In this document: positions 53,819-64,000 of the stretch, one piece after another
Layout: the number at the start of each line of letters is the position of its first letter
How positions within the stretch are numbered: the first letter of the stretch is position 1
NCBI GenBank assembly: GCA_029246685.1
Contig: JAQWMR010000016.1
Coordinates: 558,001 to 622,000, forward strand
Direction of reading: 5' to 3'
From: Acidimicrobiales bacterium
GTDB lineage: Bacteria; Actinomycetota; Acidimicrobiia; Acidimicrobiales; Aldehydirespiratoraceae
DNA: 64,000 nucleotides
Notes under the pieces: generated by a model
What the model saw: only the letters and a program-made list of their open reading frames with translations
Told to the model about the DNA's origin: nothing
The model's database searches: none
Program-made: the position numbers and the translations under genes

Positions 53819-55767
<1,949 letters not shown>

Positions 55768-55828
55768 TCGATCCTCCGAGATCGGTTCGTTGGCTTCGCC
55801 TCCGACTGCGATGCGCCGAAAACGGCAC

Positions 55829-55855
55829 TTAGCACTCGGAGGTGTCGAGTGCTAA
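55829..55855. promoter_or_regulatory. CIRCE operator (HrcA site) upstream of groESL
   Basis: TTAGCACTC, nine-base spacer GGAGGTGTC, GAGTGCTAA is an exact match to the CIRCE inverted repeat. HrcA binding here represses groESL until heat shock. hrcA itself is not in the window. Confidence 0.96.
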
Positions 55856-55868
55856 GGCTAGAACCAGG

Positions 55869-56699
55869 TTACGGAGTGGACAACTGCTGACCGGGGAGAA
55901 TTTTCGAGGATTCCTCGTCCGGGATCACGTCGCCACGGCCGTCGGCGCGGGCTTCGGCGAGTTCCTCGCCGATCAACGCCATCATCGCGTGGGCGGTCCG
56001 GGCCCGGCGAGTGTCGGCGATTCCGACCGTCGTCCGCAGCCCTCTGAGCTCGGTCACGAGGGGCCTGCCGAGAACCAGCAGGCGAAGAACGGCTGCGGTG
56101 AGTCCGACGGAGGCGAGGATTCGGCCCATGCCCCGCAGGTGGCTCGCTGTGCCGAGACCGCTCCCGGCCCGTGCCGTCTCGAGGGAGGCGTAGACCGGGT
56201 CGAGGGCAGCGATCACGGACACGACCTCGCTCACCGCGTCCAACCGGAAGCTCGGGAACAGGGATTCGTCAGCGAGCTTCTCGACGGTGAGTCCCACGCG
56301 GTCGACCATGCGTTCGAACGCCCGGTCGAATCGAACCTCGTTGCCGCTGACGATCACATGCAGCTCGAGGAGTTCGGGATTGGCGATCTGTTGCGCCGCG
56401 ACCGACTCCACTCGTGCGCCGATCTCGACGCGGAGCTCGTCCGCCTCGGCGAGATCGTCCGTTCCCGCGAGCAGAGGAAGAAGCGAGCCCAGTCGGGCGA
56501 CCTCTCCGCGCTGCTCAGCGAGATCGAACTGTGCCGCCACATCCCGTTCCAGCGAGGTGCTCGTGATCTCGGTCAGGACCAGAGTCCCGAGGGCCGGCCC
56601 GGCCGCCACGAAGAATCCGGCCCGGATGCCACGCTGGAAGCGGGCATCGAGCGGAACGTCGCGTTGGACGAAGCGGCGCGCGATACGGATCACATACAT
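55869..56699 (-). CDS. Conserved hypothetical protein, partly hydrophobic
   Basis: A 276-residue protein with two modest hydrophobic stretches (IRAGFFVAAGPALGTLVL near the start and GRILASVGLTAAVLRLLVLG near residue 205) separated by a helical, charged region. It contains no catalytic motif I recognise. The middle resembles a membrane-peripheral sensor domain (LLELHVIVSGNEVRFDRAFERMVDRVG). It sits between tsaD and the CIRCE-controlled groESL operon on the same strand, and its stop lies 14 bases from the operator. Confidence 0.6.
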   Translation of the reverse strand: MYVIRIARRFVQRDVPLDARFQRGIRAGFFVAAGPALGTLVLTEITSTSLERDVAAQFDLAEQRGEVARLGSLLPLLAGTDDLAEADELRVEIGARVESVAAQQIANPELLELHVIVSGNEVRFDRAFERMVDRVGLTVEKLADESLFPSFRLDAVSEVVSVIAALDPVYASLETARAGSGLGTASHLRGMGRILASVGLTAAVLRLLVLGRPLVTELRGLRTTVGIADTRRARTAHAMMALIGEELAEARADGRGDVIPDEESSKILPGQQLSTP

Positions 56700-56769
56700 C
56701 CGATCGTCCCGGGCCTTGTGTCACTTCAGGCGCGATCGACCATGGTCAGCCCCGAAGGGGCCATTCGAC

Positions 56770-57774
56770 TCAGTCGACAGGCAGGCGCAACGACGGATCG
56801 GCGCCCAGATCCATTCCGGATGGCCCATCCGCGGCCAATCGCCACCATCCCGCAGCGGCGACCATCGCGGCGTTATCGGTACACATGGCCCTACTCGGCA
56901 GGAACGCGCGGAGACCATCGGCGGCAGCCGCGTCGGCCACCATCTCCCGAAGACGCGAGTTCGCCGCGACGCCGCCGGCCAGGCAGAGGCCGGTTGCCCC
57001 GTACTCCTTCGCGGCGCGTCGCGCTTTCATCACGAGCACATCGGCGACTGCCTCTTGGAACGACGCAGCGACATCGGCGATCTGGACATCAGGGCGCTTT
57101 CGCACATGGTTGACGACGGCTGTCTTCACCCCGCTGAAGGAGAAGTTCCAGCCGTCGTTCGCCATGGCCCGAGGGAAGGCGATGGCGTCACGGTCGCCGT
57201 TGTTGCTCAACCGGTCGACCGCCGGCCCGCCGGGATAGCCGAGATCGAGGACGCGCGCGACCTTGTCTAACGCCTCGCCGGCCGCATCGTCGACGGTGTG
57301 ACCCAGGACCCGGTAACGAAGGTGGCCCTCCATCAGGATCAGCATGGTGTGGCCGCCGGAGACCAACAGGATCACCAGCGGCATCTCGAGATTCGGCTCC
57401 TCGAGAAACGCCGCGTAGAGATGCGCTTCGAGATGGTTCACACCGATGAACGGCACGTCCCACACAAGCGAGATCGCCTTGGCCGCAGACACGCCGACGA
57501 GCAGCGCGCCGATCAGACCTGGCCCGTGGGTTGCGGCAACGGCGTCGATTCCGGACGACGTGAGGCCCGAGGCGTCGAGCGCTTCCTCCACCACCGGCAT
57601 GATCGTTTCGACGTGGGCGCGGCTTGCCACCTCCGGGACCACGCCGCCGTACTTGGCGTGGATGTCGACCTGGCTGGAGACGACGCTGGAGCGGACGTCC
57701 GATGCCCGCGCGACGACTGCAGCTGCGGTCTCGTCGCAGCTCGTTTCGATACCGAGAATCACATCGGCGCCCAT
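56770..57774 (-). CDS. tsaD: tRNA N6-adenosine threonylcarbamoyltransferase
   Basis: A 334-residue enzyme for the last step of t6A37 tRNA modification. The ASKHA-fold signatures are ILGIETSCDETAAAVV at the start, THGPGLIGALLVGVSAAKAI, and the metal-binding HLEAHLYAAF. VILLVSGGHTMLI and GEALDKVARVLDLGYPGGP follow. The ending CTDNAAMVAAAGWWRL is typical. It is the last of tsaE-tsaB-rimI-tsaD, three bases after rimI. Confidence 0.97.
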   Translation of the reverse strand: MGADVILGIETSCDETAAAVVARASDVRSSVVSSQVDIHAKYGGVVPEVASRAHVETIMPVVEEALDASGLTSSGIDAVAATHGPGLIGALLVGVSAAKAISLVWDVPFIGVNHLEAHLYAAFLEEPNLEMPLVILLVSGGHTMLILMEGHLRYRVLGHTVDDAAGEALDKVARVLDLGYPGGPAVDRLSNNGDRDAIAFPRAMANDGWNFSFSGVKTAVVNHVRKRPDVQIADVAASFQEAVADVLVMKARRAAKEYGATGLCLAGGVAANSRLREMVADAAAADGLRAFLPSRAMCTDNAAMVAAAGWWRLAADGPSGMDLGADPSLRLPVD

Positions 57775-57777
57775 CGT

Positions 57778-58290
57778 TCAGACCTCCGTGGAGTGCGTCA
57801 GCGCGGCGGCGATCTCCGAGATGCGATCGCCCACTTCCGCGTCCTGTAGATCGGTGAGCCACATGACGATGCCGTCGTCGATGGGCGTCGAGTAGTAGTC
57901 CTTGCGCACGCCCACAGGCCGGAAACCGAAGCGACCGTAGAGGCGTTGCGGGCGCTTGTCGGCTGCGCGGACCTCGAGGGTCGCGCCCGTCGAACCGTGG
58001 GCACGAGCCTCGCCGAGCAGGTCGACGAGCATTGCTGTGGCGATCCCCTTCCCCTCACGCGATGGGTCCACGGCGACCGTGGTGACGTGGGCCTCCTCGA
58101 GCACGAAGAGGAGCCCGGCATGCCCGACGAGGATGTCGTCCTCGATGGCCACGATGTGATGTCGATCCGCACTGGCCAACTCATTGCGCCAGTTGGCGAC
58201 GCCCCAGGGATTTGCATAGACCGCCTCGTCGATCGTCCGGACGGCGTCGATGTGGCGAGTGGCCATGGGTTCGCGTCGGAGCGACGTCAC
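57778..58290 (-). CDS. rimI: Ribosomal protein S18-alanine N-acetyltransferase-like
   Basis: A 170-residue GNAT acetyltransferase. The acetyl-CoA loop is VDPSREGKGIATAMLVDLLG, and the C-terminal part has LEVRAADKRPQRLYGRFGF, then RKDYYSTPIDDGIVMWL, as in RimI. The GTG at 58290 overlaps the tsaB stop as GTGA, so I prefer it over the longer frame. Its place between tsaB and tsaD supports RimI. Another protein N-acetyltransferase target is possible. Confidence 0.9.
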   Translation of the reverse strand: MTSLRREPMATRHIDAVRTIDEAVYANPWGVANWRNELASADRHHIVAIEDDILVGHAGLLFVLEEAHVTTVAVDPSREGKGIATAMLVDLLGEARAHGSTGATLEVRAADKRPQRLYGRFGFRPVGVRKDYYSTPIDDGIVMWLTDLQDAEVGDRISEIAAALTHSTEV

Positions 58291-58931
58291 GACGCAGCCC
58301 ACTTCGCAACGGCATCGGGGCCGCGGAGGTACAGCGGCTCGATCGCCGTCGGCCCGACTGCTTTCTCTGCCCGGAGAGCGGCAATGGCCAGAACCGACTC
58401 TGGAAGGGGGAACGGCGCGACGCTGTCGTCGACCTCGTACCCCGCGGCAGCGAGTTCGGCGGAGTACTCGATCGCTCCGTCACCGACGACCGTGCCACGG
58501 GGGCCGAGTTCCGCGGGCGGTCCAACCGCCGGTCCGTCACCCTGCCCTCCGATGAACCGCTCGTGGAACACTTCACTGCGACGGGCATCGATCGCCACGG
58601 TGACGTCGCCGTTCGCCTGGTGGGCAACCGCTTCCAGCGACGTCACGGGAATCATCGGGATGTCGAGCGTGTGCGCCATCGCTCGCGCGGTCGTGATGCC
58701 GACCCGAAGCCCAGTGTAGAGGCCAGGGCCGACGTCTACCGCGATCAGGTCGAGGTCACGGGGCCCGAGACCGGCCTCGGCGAGCACCGACTGGATCTGC
58801 GGGGCCAGTGCCTCCGCGTGGCGGCGAGCCTGAACGGTGTGGGTCGAGGCGATGACGCGACCGGCGGTGCCGACCGCGCAACCCACGCAGGACGTGGCGG
58901 ATTCGATGGCGAGAATCAGAGGCGCTGCCAT
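58287..58931 (-). CDS. tsaB: tRNA threonylcarbamoyladenosine biosynthesis protein TsaB
   Basis: A 214-residue non-catalytic ASKHA partner of TsaD. It begins LILAIESATSCVGCAVG and has VDVGPGLYTGLRVGITTARAMAH, the segment conserved in TsaB. It lacks the zinc-binding HxxxH of TsaD, as expected. The start ATG 58931 shares one base with the tsaE stop (TGATG). Confidence 0.95.
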   Translation of the reverse strand: MAAPLILAIESATSCVGCAVGTAGRVIASTHTVQARRHAEALAPQIQSVLAEAGLGPRDLDLIAVDVGPGLYTGLRVGITTARAMAHTLDIPMIPVTSLEAVAHQANGDVTVAIDARRSEVFHERFIGGQGDGPAVGPPAELGPRGTVVGDGAIEYSAELAAAGYEVDDSVAPFPLPESVLAIAALRAEKAVGPTAIEPLYLRGPDAVAKWAAS

Positions 58932-59419
58932 CAGGCTGCCGCCCCGACCGCGGCCCGAAGCTCGTCGAGCCGGGCCGTCCACCGCGCGCCGACCGCGGTC
59001 AGCGCGAGCACTCGGTCGTCGTCGCCCTCGCCGAACGTGATGCGCACGTCGAGCCGGTCGTCCGGAAGGGCAGGGAGGATCACGTCTCCCCATTCGATGA
59101 GCGTGACGCCGTCGTCGAGCAGTTCGGTCAAGGCGAGATCCCGGGCCTCCTCGAGCGCCTCGATACGGTAGACGTCGAGATGGTTGACCGTGAGACGGCC
59201 CTCGTAGCGATTGGCCAGCGTGAACGTCGGGCTCGTGACCGGCTCCGTCACGTCGAGGGCTGCGCAGAACCCTTGCGTGAAGGCGGTCTTCCCGGCCCCG
59301 AGATCGCCGACCAGGACCATCAGATCGCCATCAGTGACGATGCCTGCGATCGCGGCGGCGATGGCCTGGGTTTCTGAAGGCGCCGCCGTGCTGAGGCGGA
59401 CATCGGACGAGGAATTCAC
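58931..59419 (-). CDS. tsaE: tRNA threonylcarbamoyladenosine biosynthesis ATPase TsaE
   Basis: A 162-residue P-loop ATPase. Walker A is LVGDLGAGKTAFTQGF near residue 45. VTSPTFTLANRYEGRLTVNHLDVYRI and TLIEWGDVI are the TsaE signatures. It works with TsaB and TsaD in t6A synthesis. GTG 59419 overlaps the stop of the P1-peptidase gene as GTGA. Confidence 0.95.
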   Translation of the reverse strand: MNSSSDVRLSTAAPSETQAIAAAIAGIVTDGDLMVLVGDLGAGKTAFTQGFCAALDVTEPVTSPTFTLANRYEGRLTVNHLDVYRIEALEEARDLALTELLDDGVTLIEWGDVILPALPDDRLDVRITFGEGDDDRVLALTAVGARWTARLDELRAAVGAAA

Positions 59420-60288
59420 CCCTCGATGCTACCGACCGACTCCCGCACGGCCTGTTCCACCGCCACGACGGCCAGAAGCCGTACCTCATCGACGGGCACG
59501 TCCACGAGGCCCGTTGCCCCGACCACGAACGCGTCACCATCGCTGCGCATGTGGGGCGGCATGATCGCCCTCGCGAGTCCGTCGTGAGCACCCTCGGCAA
59601 CGATCCGACACGCGACCTTGTCGAGGACGGCATTCGTCGCGACGACGCCGATCACGGTGTTCTCGCCGGCGTACTCCTCCCGGTCGGGGAACCCGGGAAA
59701 CGACCCGTTGCGCACAGCCGCGGCCGTCGTGCCATCGTCCAGGTCACCCGCCGCGTTGTTGGCGACGACGACCGTCACCACGAGATCGCCTCGGGCGACA
59801 TTGACGATGCCGATGCCGCCGGGCCGGGCCATCTCCGGGCCCCGCCACTTCCCGACCATCGCGCCGGTCCCCGCACCGACGGCGCCCACCGCGGGAACCG
59901 GCGACGCGTCGCGGACGGCCGCCCGTCCGGCCGCAGTATCGGGACGCACGTCGGAGCGGCCGACGGCGAGGTCGTAGAGCCCGAGAGCGACGACGATCGG
60001 CACGACTCCGTGGGCCGTCGGGAAACCCTGCTCGCCGTCCTCGAGCTCGGCCATCACGCCATCCGCCGCGGCGAGCCCGAACGCGCTGCCGCCGGTGAGG
60101 AGCACGGCGTGAACGTGCGAGACCAGGCGAGTGGGGTCGAGCACGTCGAACTCGCGGCTCGCCGGTGCTCCACCTCTGATCTCCCCGGACGCAACGGTTC
60201 CGTCCGGGAACCGGATCACGGTGCAACCGGTGCGGGCATCCTCATCGGTCCAATGGCCAACGGTGAGTCCGGGGACGGCGAGTTCCAC
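59416..60288 (-). CDS. P1-family (DmpA-like) aminopeptidase
   Basis: A 290-residue N-terminal-nucleophile-type hydrolase that matures by self-cleavage. Family segments are GLTVGHWTDEDARTGCTVI, GGAPASREFDVLDP and LLTGGSAFGLAAADGVM. The region around the cleavage site is ENTVIGVVATNAVLDKVACRI, and AHDGLARAIMPPHMRSDGDA follows. Relatives release N-terminal D- or beta-amino acids. It occupies the place where many actinobacteria have alr between nnr and tsaE. GTG 60288 is the start. Confidence 0.85.
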   Translation of the reverse strand: MELAVPGLTVGHWTDEDARTGCTVIRFPDGTVASGEIRGGAPASREFDVLDPTRLVSHVHAVLLTGGSAFGLAAADGVMAELEDGEQGFPTAHGVVPIVVALGLYDLAVGRSDVRPDTAAGRAAVRDASPVPAVGAVGAGTGAMVGKWRGPEMARPGGIGIVNVARGDLVVTVVVANNAAGDLDDGTTAAAVRNGSFPGFPDREEYAGENTVIGVVATNAVLDKVACRIVAEGAHDGLARAIMPPHMRSDGDAFVVGATGLVDVPVDEVRLLAVVAVEQAVRESVGSIEG

Positions 60289-60298
60289 GAAGCGAACG

Positions 60299-61390
60299 CT
60301 ACTGCGCGACCACGAGCGCGGCCGCCTCGTCGTAGCGGGGCCCGACGACGTCCCATCCGAACGGCGCCATGGCTGCCGCGAGGCCTTCGACCGAGGTCCG
60401 ACGAGCAGCGGCGTCCGTGATCGCTCGACGGAGCGCGCCCTGCAGGTCGCCACGCGGGTAGAGCACCGTTGCGTGCGCCCAGTCCGGCATCGTCTCGGGG
60501 TACGCAACCGCATCCGGAAGCAGTGGGACTGCTCCCGCGGCGACTGCCTCGACGACAGCGATGCCGAAGAATTCGTTGCGAGCCGCGGAGACCACGAGCT
60601 CGGCTTCCGCGAGAAGGGTGAGGTAGGCCTCTCGATCCTGCAGACCGCGAGCGACCACACGATCGCCGAGCGCGTCGAGGACGGGCTCGATCTCGTCGGC
60701 GGCACCGCCTCGGTGATCACCGATCGCCGCAACCCGGAAATCCAAGTCGTCGGCGGCGAGACGGCGCAGCGATTGCATCACGGCGGCCACGTCCTTGTCG
60801 TGGTGCCATCGCTGGTTCGACACGACGAGCGGAGGCCGGAACCGTCGGATCGACCCGACCGAGGGGAGATCGACGCCGACTGGCAGGACGCGCATCTTCT
60901 CGGCGACGGCCGGGAGCGCGACCAGTTGATCCTGGTCCGGAACGGAACCGAGGAACGCGGGGAGCGCATCGAGAAGCTCGTCTCGATGAAAGGCGGAGTT
61001 GACCCAGATCGCGTCGGCCATCGTCAGATTGCGCCAGGTGATCGCGGCCAACCCGACGTCGAGCGCCTCGTCGGGCTGACGGGGATACGTGAGCTGGTTC
61101 TCGTGGAGATAGAGCACCGTCGGCACTCCCGCATGCGAATGGCGCACCCGGGCGACCAGGTCGGCAAGATCGATCATGTCGGATGCGACGAGCAGTTCTG
61201 GGGCACCGATCGCGGATGCCCGTTCGACCAGTGCCGGAGCGAGCGTCGCGGCCGCGCCCCGCATCCGCCATCGCCAGGCGGTCGCCGGCAGCGATGCGAG
61301 CGTGATGTCATGGCTCGAGTGGGCGATCCAACCATCCGCCCATGCCTTGTGGCTGCCGCCGTAGAACGGCTCGACGAGATCGATCCGCAT
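60299..61390 (-). CDS. GT4 glycosyltransferase of the DUF3524/tRNA-queuosine mannosyltransferase type
   Basis: A 363-residue GT-B enzyme. The N-terminal segment MRIDLVEPFYGGSHKAWADG and then LASLPATAWRWRMRGAA match the DUF3524 (GTDC1/QTMAN) family. The donor-binding C-terminal domain has VVSNQRWHHDKDV and VVSAARNEFFGIAVVEAVAAGAVPLLP with the Glu expected in GT4 enzymes. Animal QTMAN adds mannose to queuosine in tRNA-Asp, but bacterial substrates are unknown. It lies between nnr and the P1 peptidase gene, next to tRNA-modification genes, which makes a tRNA substrate attractive but unproven. Confidence 0.78.
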   Translation of the reverse strand: MRIDLVEPFYGGSHKAWADGWIAHSSHDITLASLPATAWRWRMRGAAATLAPALVERASAIGAPELLVASDMIDLADLVARVRHSHAGVPTVLYLHENQLTYPRQPDEALDVGLAAITWRNLTMADAIWVNSAFHRDELLDALPAFLGSVPDQDQLVALPAVAEKMRVLPVGVDLPSVGSIRRFRPPLVVSNQRWHHDKDVAAVMQSLRRLAADDLDFRVAAIGDHRGGAADEIEPVLDALGDRVVARGLQDREAYLTLLAEAELVVSAARNEFFGIAVVEAVAAGAVPLLPDAVAYPETMPDWAHATVLYPRGDLQGALRRAITDAAARRTSVEGLAAAMAPFGWDVVGPRYDEAAALVVAQ

Positions 61391-61392
61391 CG

Positions 61393-62721
61393 TCAGCGGA
61401 GTCGGGCGGTGACGTCCGGAATCCGGTCGGCGACCTCGGAGGCGAGGAGGCCGGGCCCTAACTCGGCGCCAGCGGCGCCGTGCAGATGCGCCGCCACGAC
61501 ACCCGAATCCGGACCGCTGAGACCGCGGGCGAGCATGGCGACAACGCACCCGGCGAGGACATCTCCGGTTCCTGCTGAGGCGAGCGCTGCTGTCCCCGCG
61601 GTGACCACTCGGACCGAACCGTCCGGCGCCGCGACCACCGTCGTGGGTCCCTTGCGGACGACCGTCACGCCATGGTCACAGGCGAAGTCGGCTGTCGCGT
61701 CGAGACGGTCGTCGTCCATCGAGCCACCCAAGCGGGCCCATTCACCATCGTGAGGGGTCAGCACCGTCGGCGCCGACCGTCTGCCGAGGATTGGGAGAAG
61801 GTCCGGCTGCAGCGCGTCGCCGTCGACCACGAGCGGCGCCGCGACCCCACCCATCGCGGCGAGATCGGCTGCCTCAGCGGGCCCGAGCCCCGGACCGACG
61901 AGGACTGCTCGAATCCGTTCGAGATTCGCGGTGCCGGCGGCACCCCAACCCGCTGACGGAAGAGGATGGCCGACCACCTCGGTCGGACCTTCGTCGCCGC
62001 GACCACCGGGTAGCGCAAGCTGGACGATGCCGGCACCGCTGCGAACCGCGGAGAGCGCGGCTAGGGCCGCCGCCCCGGTCATGCCCGGCGATCCGCCGAT
62101 GATCCGCACGCCGCTCTTCCACTTGTGGTCGTCCACGGGTCGGGCCGGCAGAAGGGCCGCGACGTCATGCGGCTCCACGGCGTGCGCCATGATCTCGCCC
62201 GGATCAAGCCCGACGTCGACGACCGTGACGTCCCCGGCAAGTGATCGCCCGGGTTCGAGTACGAGCCCGGGCTTCAGAGCGACAAACGTGACGGTTCGAT
62301 CAGCGCGACGGGGCCCGTTGAAGGGTTGTCCGGTCAGGCCGTCCAGCCCCGATGGGAGATCGACCGCGAGCACAGGCACACCGTCCTCGATGGCCAACAT
62401 GTCGAACGGACGCGACAGGCCGTTGCCGAACGCCGCATCGATGACGAGATCCGCGGTGAGGGGGGGCTGACTGCCTTCCAACGCGTCGACGACCTCCACT
62501 CGGACGCCGCCGCGCCGGAGCTGCTCGGCCGCGACGCTGCCGTCCGCGCCGTTGTTGCCCGGCCCGGCAACCACGATCACCCGTCGACCGTACGTGCCGC
62601 CGAGCATGTCGAGCGCGGCGAGGGCCACCGCCCGACCGGCCCGGTCGATCAGCTCGTCGATGCGGTGAGCCGCGGCCGCGTCGACCTCGGCCATGCGCGC
62701 CGGCGTGACGATCGGGATCAC
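61393..62721 (-). CDS. nnr: Bifunctional NAD(P)HX epimerase/dehydratase
   Basis: A 442-residue repair enzyme for hydrated NAD(P)H. The N-terminal YjeF epimerase domain has IPIVTPARMAEVDAAAAHRI and VVAGPGNNGADGSVAA, where the second Gly of the usual NNGGDG is Ala. The C-terminal ribokinase-fold dehydratase domain has HKWKSGVRIIGGSPGMTGAA, VLTPHDGEWARL and AGTGDVLAGCVVAML. GTG 62721 overlaps the acpS stop as GTGA. Confidence 0.94.
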   Translation of the reverse strand: MIPIVTPARMAEVDAAAAHRIDELIDRAGRAVALAALDMLGGTYGRRVIVVAGPGNNGADGSVAAEQLRRGGVRVEVVDALEGSQPPLTADLVIDAAFGNGLSRPFDMLAIEDGVPVLAVDLPSGLDGLTGQPFNGPRRADRTVTFVALKPGLVLEPGRSLAGDVTVVDVGLDPGEIMAHAVEPHDVAALLPARPVDDHKWKSGVRIIGGSPGMTGAAALAALSAVRSGAGIVQLALPGGRGDEGPTEVVGHPLPSAGWGAAGTANLERIRAVLVGPGLGPAEAADLAAMGGVAAPLVVDGDALQPDLLPILGRRSAPTVLTPHDGEWARLGGSMDDDRLDATADFACDHGVTVVRKGPTTVVAAPDGSVRVVTAGTAALASAGTGDVLAGCVVAMLARGLSGPDSGVVAAHLHGAAGAELGPGLLASEVADRIPDVTARLR

Positions 62722-63089
62722 GACGCGAGCGCGACCACCGTCGCCTGGGCGAGCGAGTCGGTGTGGCTGATGGTCAACAGAAATCGCGTCGCGCCGGCAG
62801 CCTCCGCGGCTGCCGCAGCGGTGTCGTGAAGCCGAAGCTCTGGACGACCGTCGTCGTGCTTCACGACCTCGATGTCGGCGAGATTCATGCCGCCGAGCCC
62901 GAGACCGAGGGACTTGAGCGTCGCCTCCTTGGCCGCGAATCGAGCGGCCAGGCGCGCCGCGGGGTCCGCCACCTTTTCCGCGTAGGCCCGCTCCTCGGGC
63001 CGAAACATCCGGTCCGCGATGCCCGGCGTGCGCGCAAGAACGGCGCGAAAGCGGTCGATGTCGACCAGATCGGTACCGATGCCGAGCAT
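62718..63089 (-). CDS. acpS: Holo-[acyl-carrier-protein] synthase
   Basis: A 123-residue phosphopantetheinyl transferase that activates acyl carrier protein with CoA. It shows the two family motifs: GIGTDLVDIDRFRAVLART at the start and RFAAKEATLKSLGLG near residue 50, with the metal-binding Asp and Glu. The ending FLLTISHTDSLAQATVVA is typical. It heads the acpS-nnr-...-tsaD run. Confidence 0.95.
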   Translation of the reverse strand: MLGIGTDLVDIDRFRAVLARTPGIADRMFRPEERAYAEKVADPAARLAARFAAKEATLKSLGLGLGGMNLADIEVVKHDDGRPELRLHDTAAAAAEAAGATRFLLTISHTDSLAQATVVALAS

Positions 63090-63133
63090 CCCCGGACACT
63101 ACCGGGGCAGCCCCGGGAACCCGAGTTGAAGCG

Positions 63134-63146
63134 GGGGTCAGACCCC
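63134..63146. repeat. REP-like palindrome, copy 4
   Basis: GGGGTCAGACCCC is flanked on both sides by GTTGAAGCG (63125-63133 and 63148-63156), so the palindrome is framed by a direct repeat. It lies in the 68-base gap between the SIS-protein stop and the acpS start. Confidence 0.6.
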
Positions 63147-63157
63147 AGTTGAAGCGG

Positions 63158-64000
63158 TTAGGCGAGGCGCCAGCGGTCGGCGAGGGCGTTGATCGGAAGG
63201 GTGAGGAGATCGGCGACGTCCTGGTCGCCGAGGAGGTCCTCTCGGAACGTGTCCTCGGTCTCGATGACCGCGTCGCTCAGCGCCGAGTACCGGTTGCGAT
63301 ACCCCTGGAGCACTCCACGAGCCACGCCTGGCGAGAGCTCGTCCGCGAAGCGAACCTGTAGGAGGGTGAGGCCGGTCGTCACGTTGTCCTTCAGCTCCGG
63401 AACGATCACAACAGATCGACCGTCGCTTCGGCCCCGCGCGACGAAGACGCGTCGTTCCAACGCCACCTGGTGCTTCGTACCGCGCAGACTCGGCGACCGG
63501 TCCGTGCGGCTCGGGATGTTGCGGCTGATTCCGCCTCGGTCGACGACGACGGCAGTCGCCTCCCCAGAGCCGTCCTCCTCCAGGCCTTCGATGCGGTAGC
63601 GGGTGTGCCCGAGCACCTCCTCCACCGCTGGGTCGAGATTGGCGAGGGTCCGCAATGACGCATAGCTGAGTCGATCGCGTGGCGCACCGGCCTCGAGGGC
63701 GGCGCGAGCGAGTGCCACTTCGAGCAGGGTCTCGTCGGAGCGGCTGATGCCGACGGTGACCGTCTTCGCCTGATGCTTGATGGCGTCGATCGGGCGGGTC
63801 AGCTCCTCGATGCTGAGCGTGAGGGCCGCCGCGAGATCGTCGAGGACGACCGCCGGCGTGCCGACCTTGCCGTATTCGATCTGGTACGCCTCGAGCGGCG
63901 ACCAGCCAAGCGCGAACCGCAGGAGCGATGCGACCTTCACCGCGGTGCCGGCCTCGAGGTGTCCGTTGTAGGCGCCGGCACGGACACCATCGAAGAACGC
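63158..64000 (-). CDS. SIS-domain (GlmS-related) protein, C-terminal part
   Basis: The frame enters from the right edge and ends at 63158, so 280 C-terminal residues are visible. Segments such as FFDGVRAGAYNGHLEAGTA, EYGKVGTPAVVLDDLAAAL and RPIDAIKHQAKTVTVGISRS recall the last domain of long GlmS-related sugar-isomerase proteins. The last 130 residues are rich in beta strands (RVFVARGRSDGRSVVIVPEL). Its place before acpS matches glmS in many actinobacteria. Canonical GlmS ends differently (usually in a short SVTVE tail), so the exact reaction is uncertain. Confidence 0.5.
   Translation of the reverse strand, partial: AFFDGVRAGAYNGHLEAGTAVKVASLLRFALGWSPLEAYQIEYGKVGTPAVVLDDLAAALTLSIEELTRPIDAIKHQAKTVTVGISRSDETLLEVALARAALEAGAPRDRLSYASLRTLANLDPAVEEVLGHTRYRIEGLEEDGSGEATAVVVDRGGISRNIPSRTDRSPSLRGTKHQVALERRVFVARGRSDGRSVVIVPELKDNVTTGLTLLQVRFADELSPGVARGVLQGYRNRYSALSDAVIETEDTFREDLLGDQDVADLLTLPINALADRWRLA

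Overview
The window is a 64 kb stretch of high-GC chromosome, densely packed on both strands, with many start/stop overlaps (ATGA, GTGA, TGATG). The gene set points to an actinobacterium, probably of the class Acidimicrobiia. The evidence is a SenX3/RegX3-type phosphate two-component locus, an F420-type LLM oxidoreductase, a mycothiol-dependent-isomerase-type protein (TIGR03086), a GuaB3-type IMP dehydrogenase paralogue, a five-helix succinate dehydrogenase membrane subunit, GTG starts and leaderless-looking genes, and the block (SIS protein)-acpS-nnr-tsaE-tsaB-rimI-tsaD-groES-groEL. The class assignment is inference; no rRNA or tRNA gene was seen.

Layout. 1-8.9 kb: the N-terminus of a VWA protein and its probable partner MoxR ATPase, separated by a TetR regulator, a MaoC-type hydratase, a GH1-like protein and a broken methyltransferase, followed by a GH2-like protein and an EamA transporter. 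8.9-12.5 kb: sdhCAB. 12.5-13.0 kb: the only long gene-free stretch, holding a hairpin, a terminator and a palindromic repeat. 13-23.6 kb: mixed metabolic and envelope genes (alpha/beta hydrolase, DUF368 lipid-carrier translocase, thioesterase, cupredoxin, beta-helix lipoprotein, AhpD-like protein, di-haem oxidoreductase, RDD protein, SCP2 protein, a frameshifted Fpg/Nei glycosylase) and mdh. 23.7-27.5 kb: a PAS-domain stub abutting a heterodimeric ABC exporter. 27.6-36.8 kb: icd, metF, an acyltransferase, purH, two tandem amidase-family lipoproteins and sucDC. Together sdhCAB, mdh, icd and sucCD supply much of the TCA cycle.

36.9-45.7 kb: envelope proteins, a UvrD/PcrA helicase and the phosphate locus. 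That locus has a response regulator, a histidine kinase whose sensor half is a complete PhoU protein, a pair of 11-bp-spaced PHO-box repeats, a divergent Na/Pi symporter and a stand-alone PhoU. This arrangement, PhoU covalently joined to the kinase next to a symporter rather than a Pst transporter, is the most interesting thing in the window. 45.8-48.8 kb: a translationally coupled guaB3-guaA-TIGR03086 run in which the GuaB3 paralogue has lost its catalytic cysteine loop. 48.8-53.8 kb: Nudix hydrolase, small proteins, an MFS gene with an in-frame amber codon and two membrane proteins. 53.8-64 kb: groEL/groES under a perfect CIRCE operator, the tRNA t6A genes, nnr, acpS and the C-terminus of a SIS-domain protein.

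Two themes recur. Several proteins keep an enzyme fold but lack catalytic residues (GH1-like, GH2-like, amidase-like, GuaB3-like). Three genes carry single-base lesions and one looks truncated, which may be real decay or assembly error.
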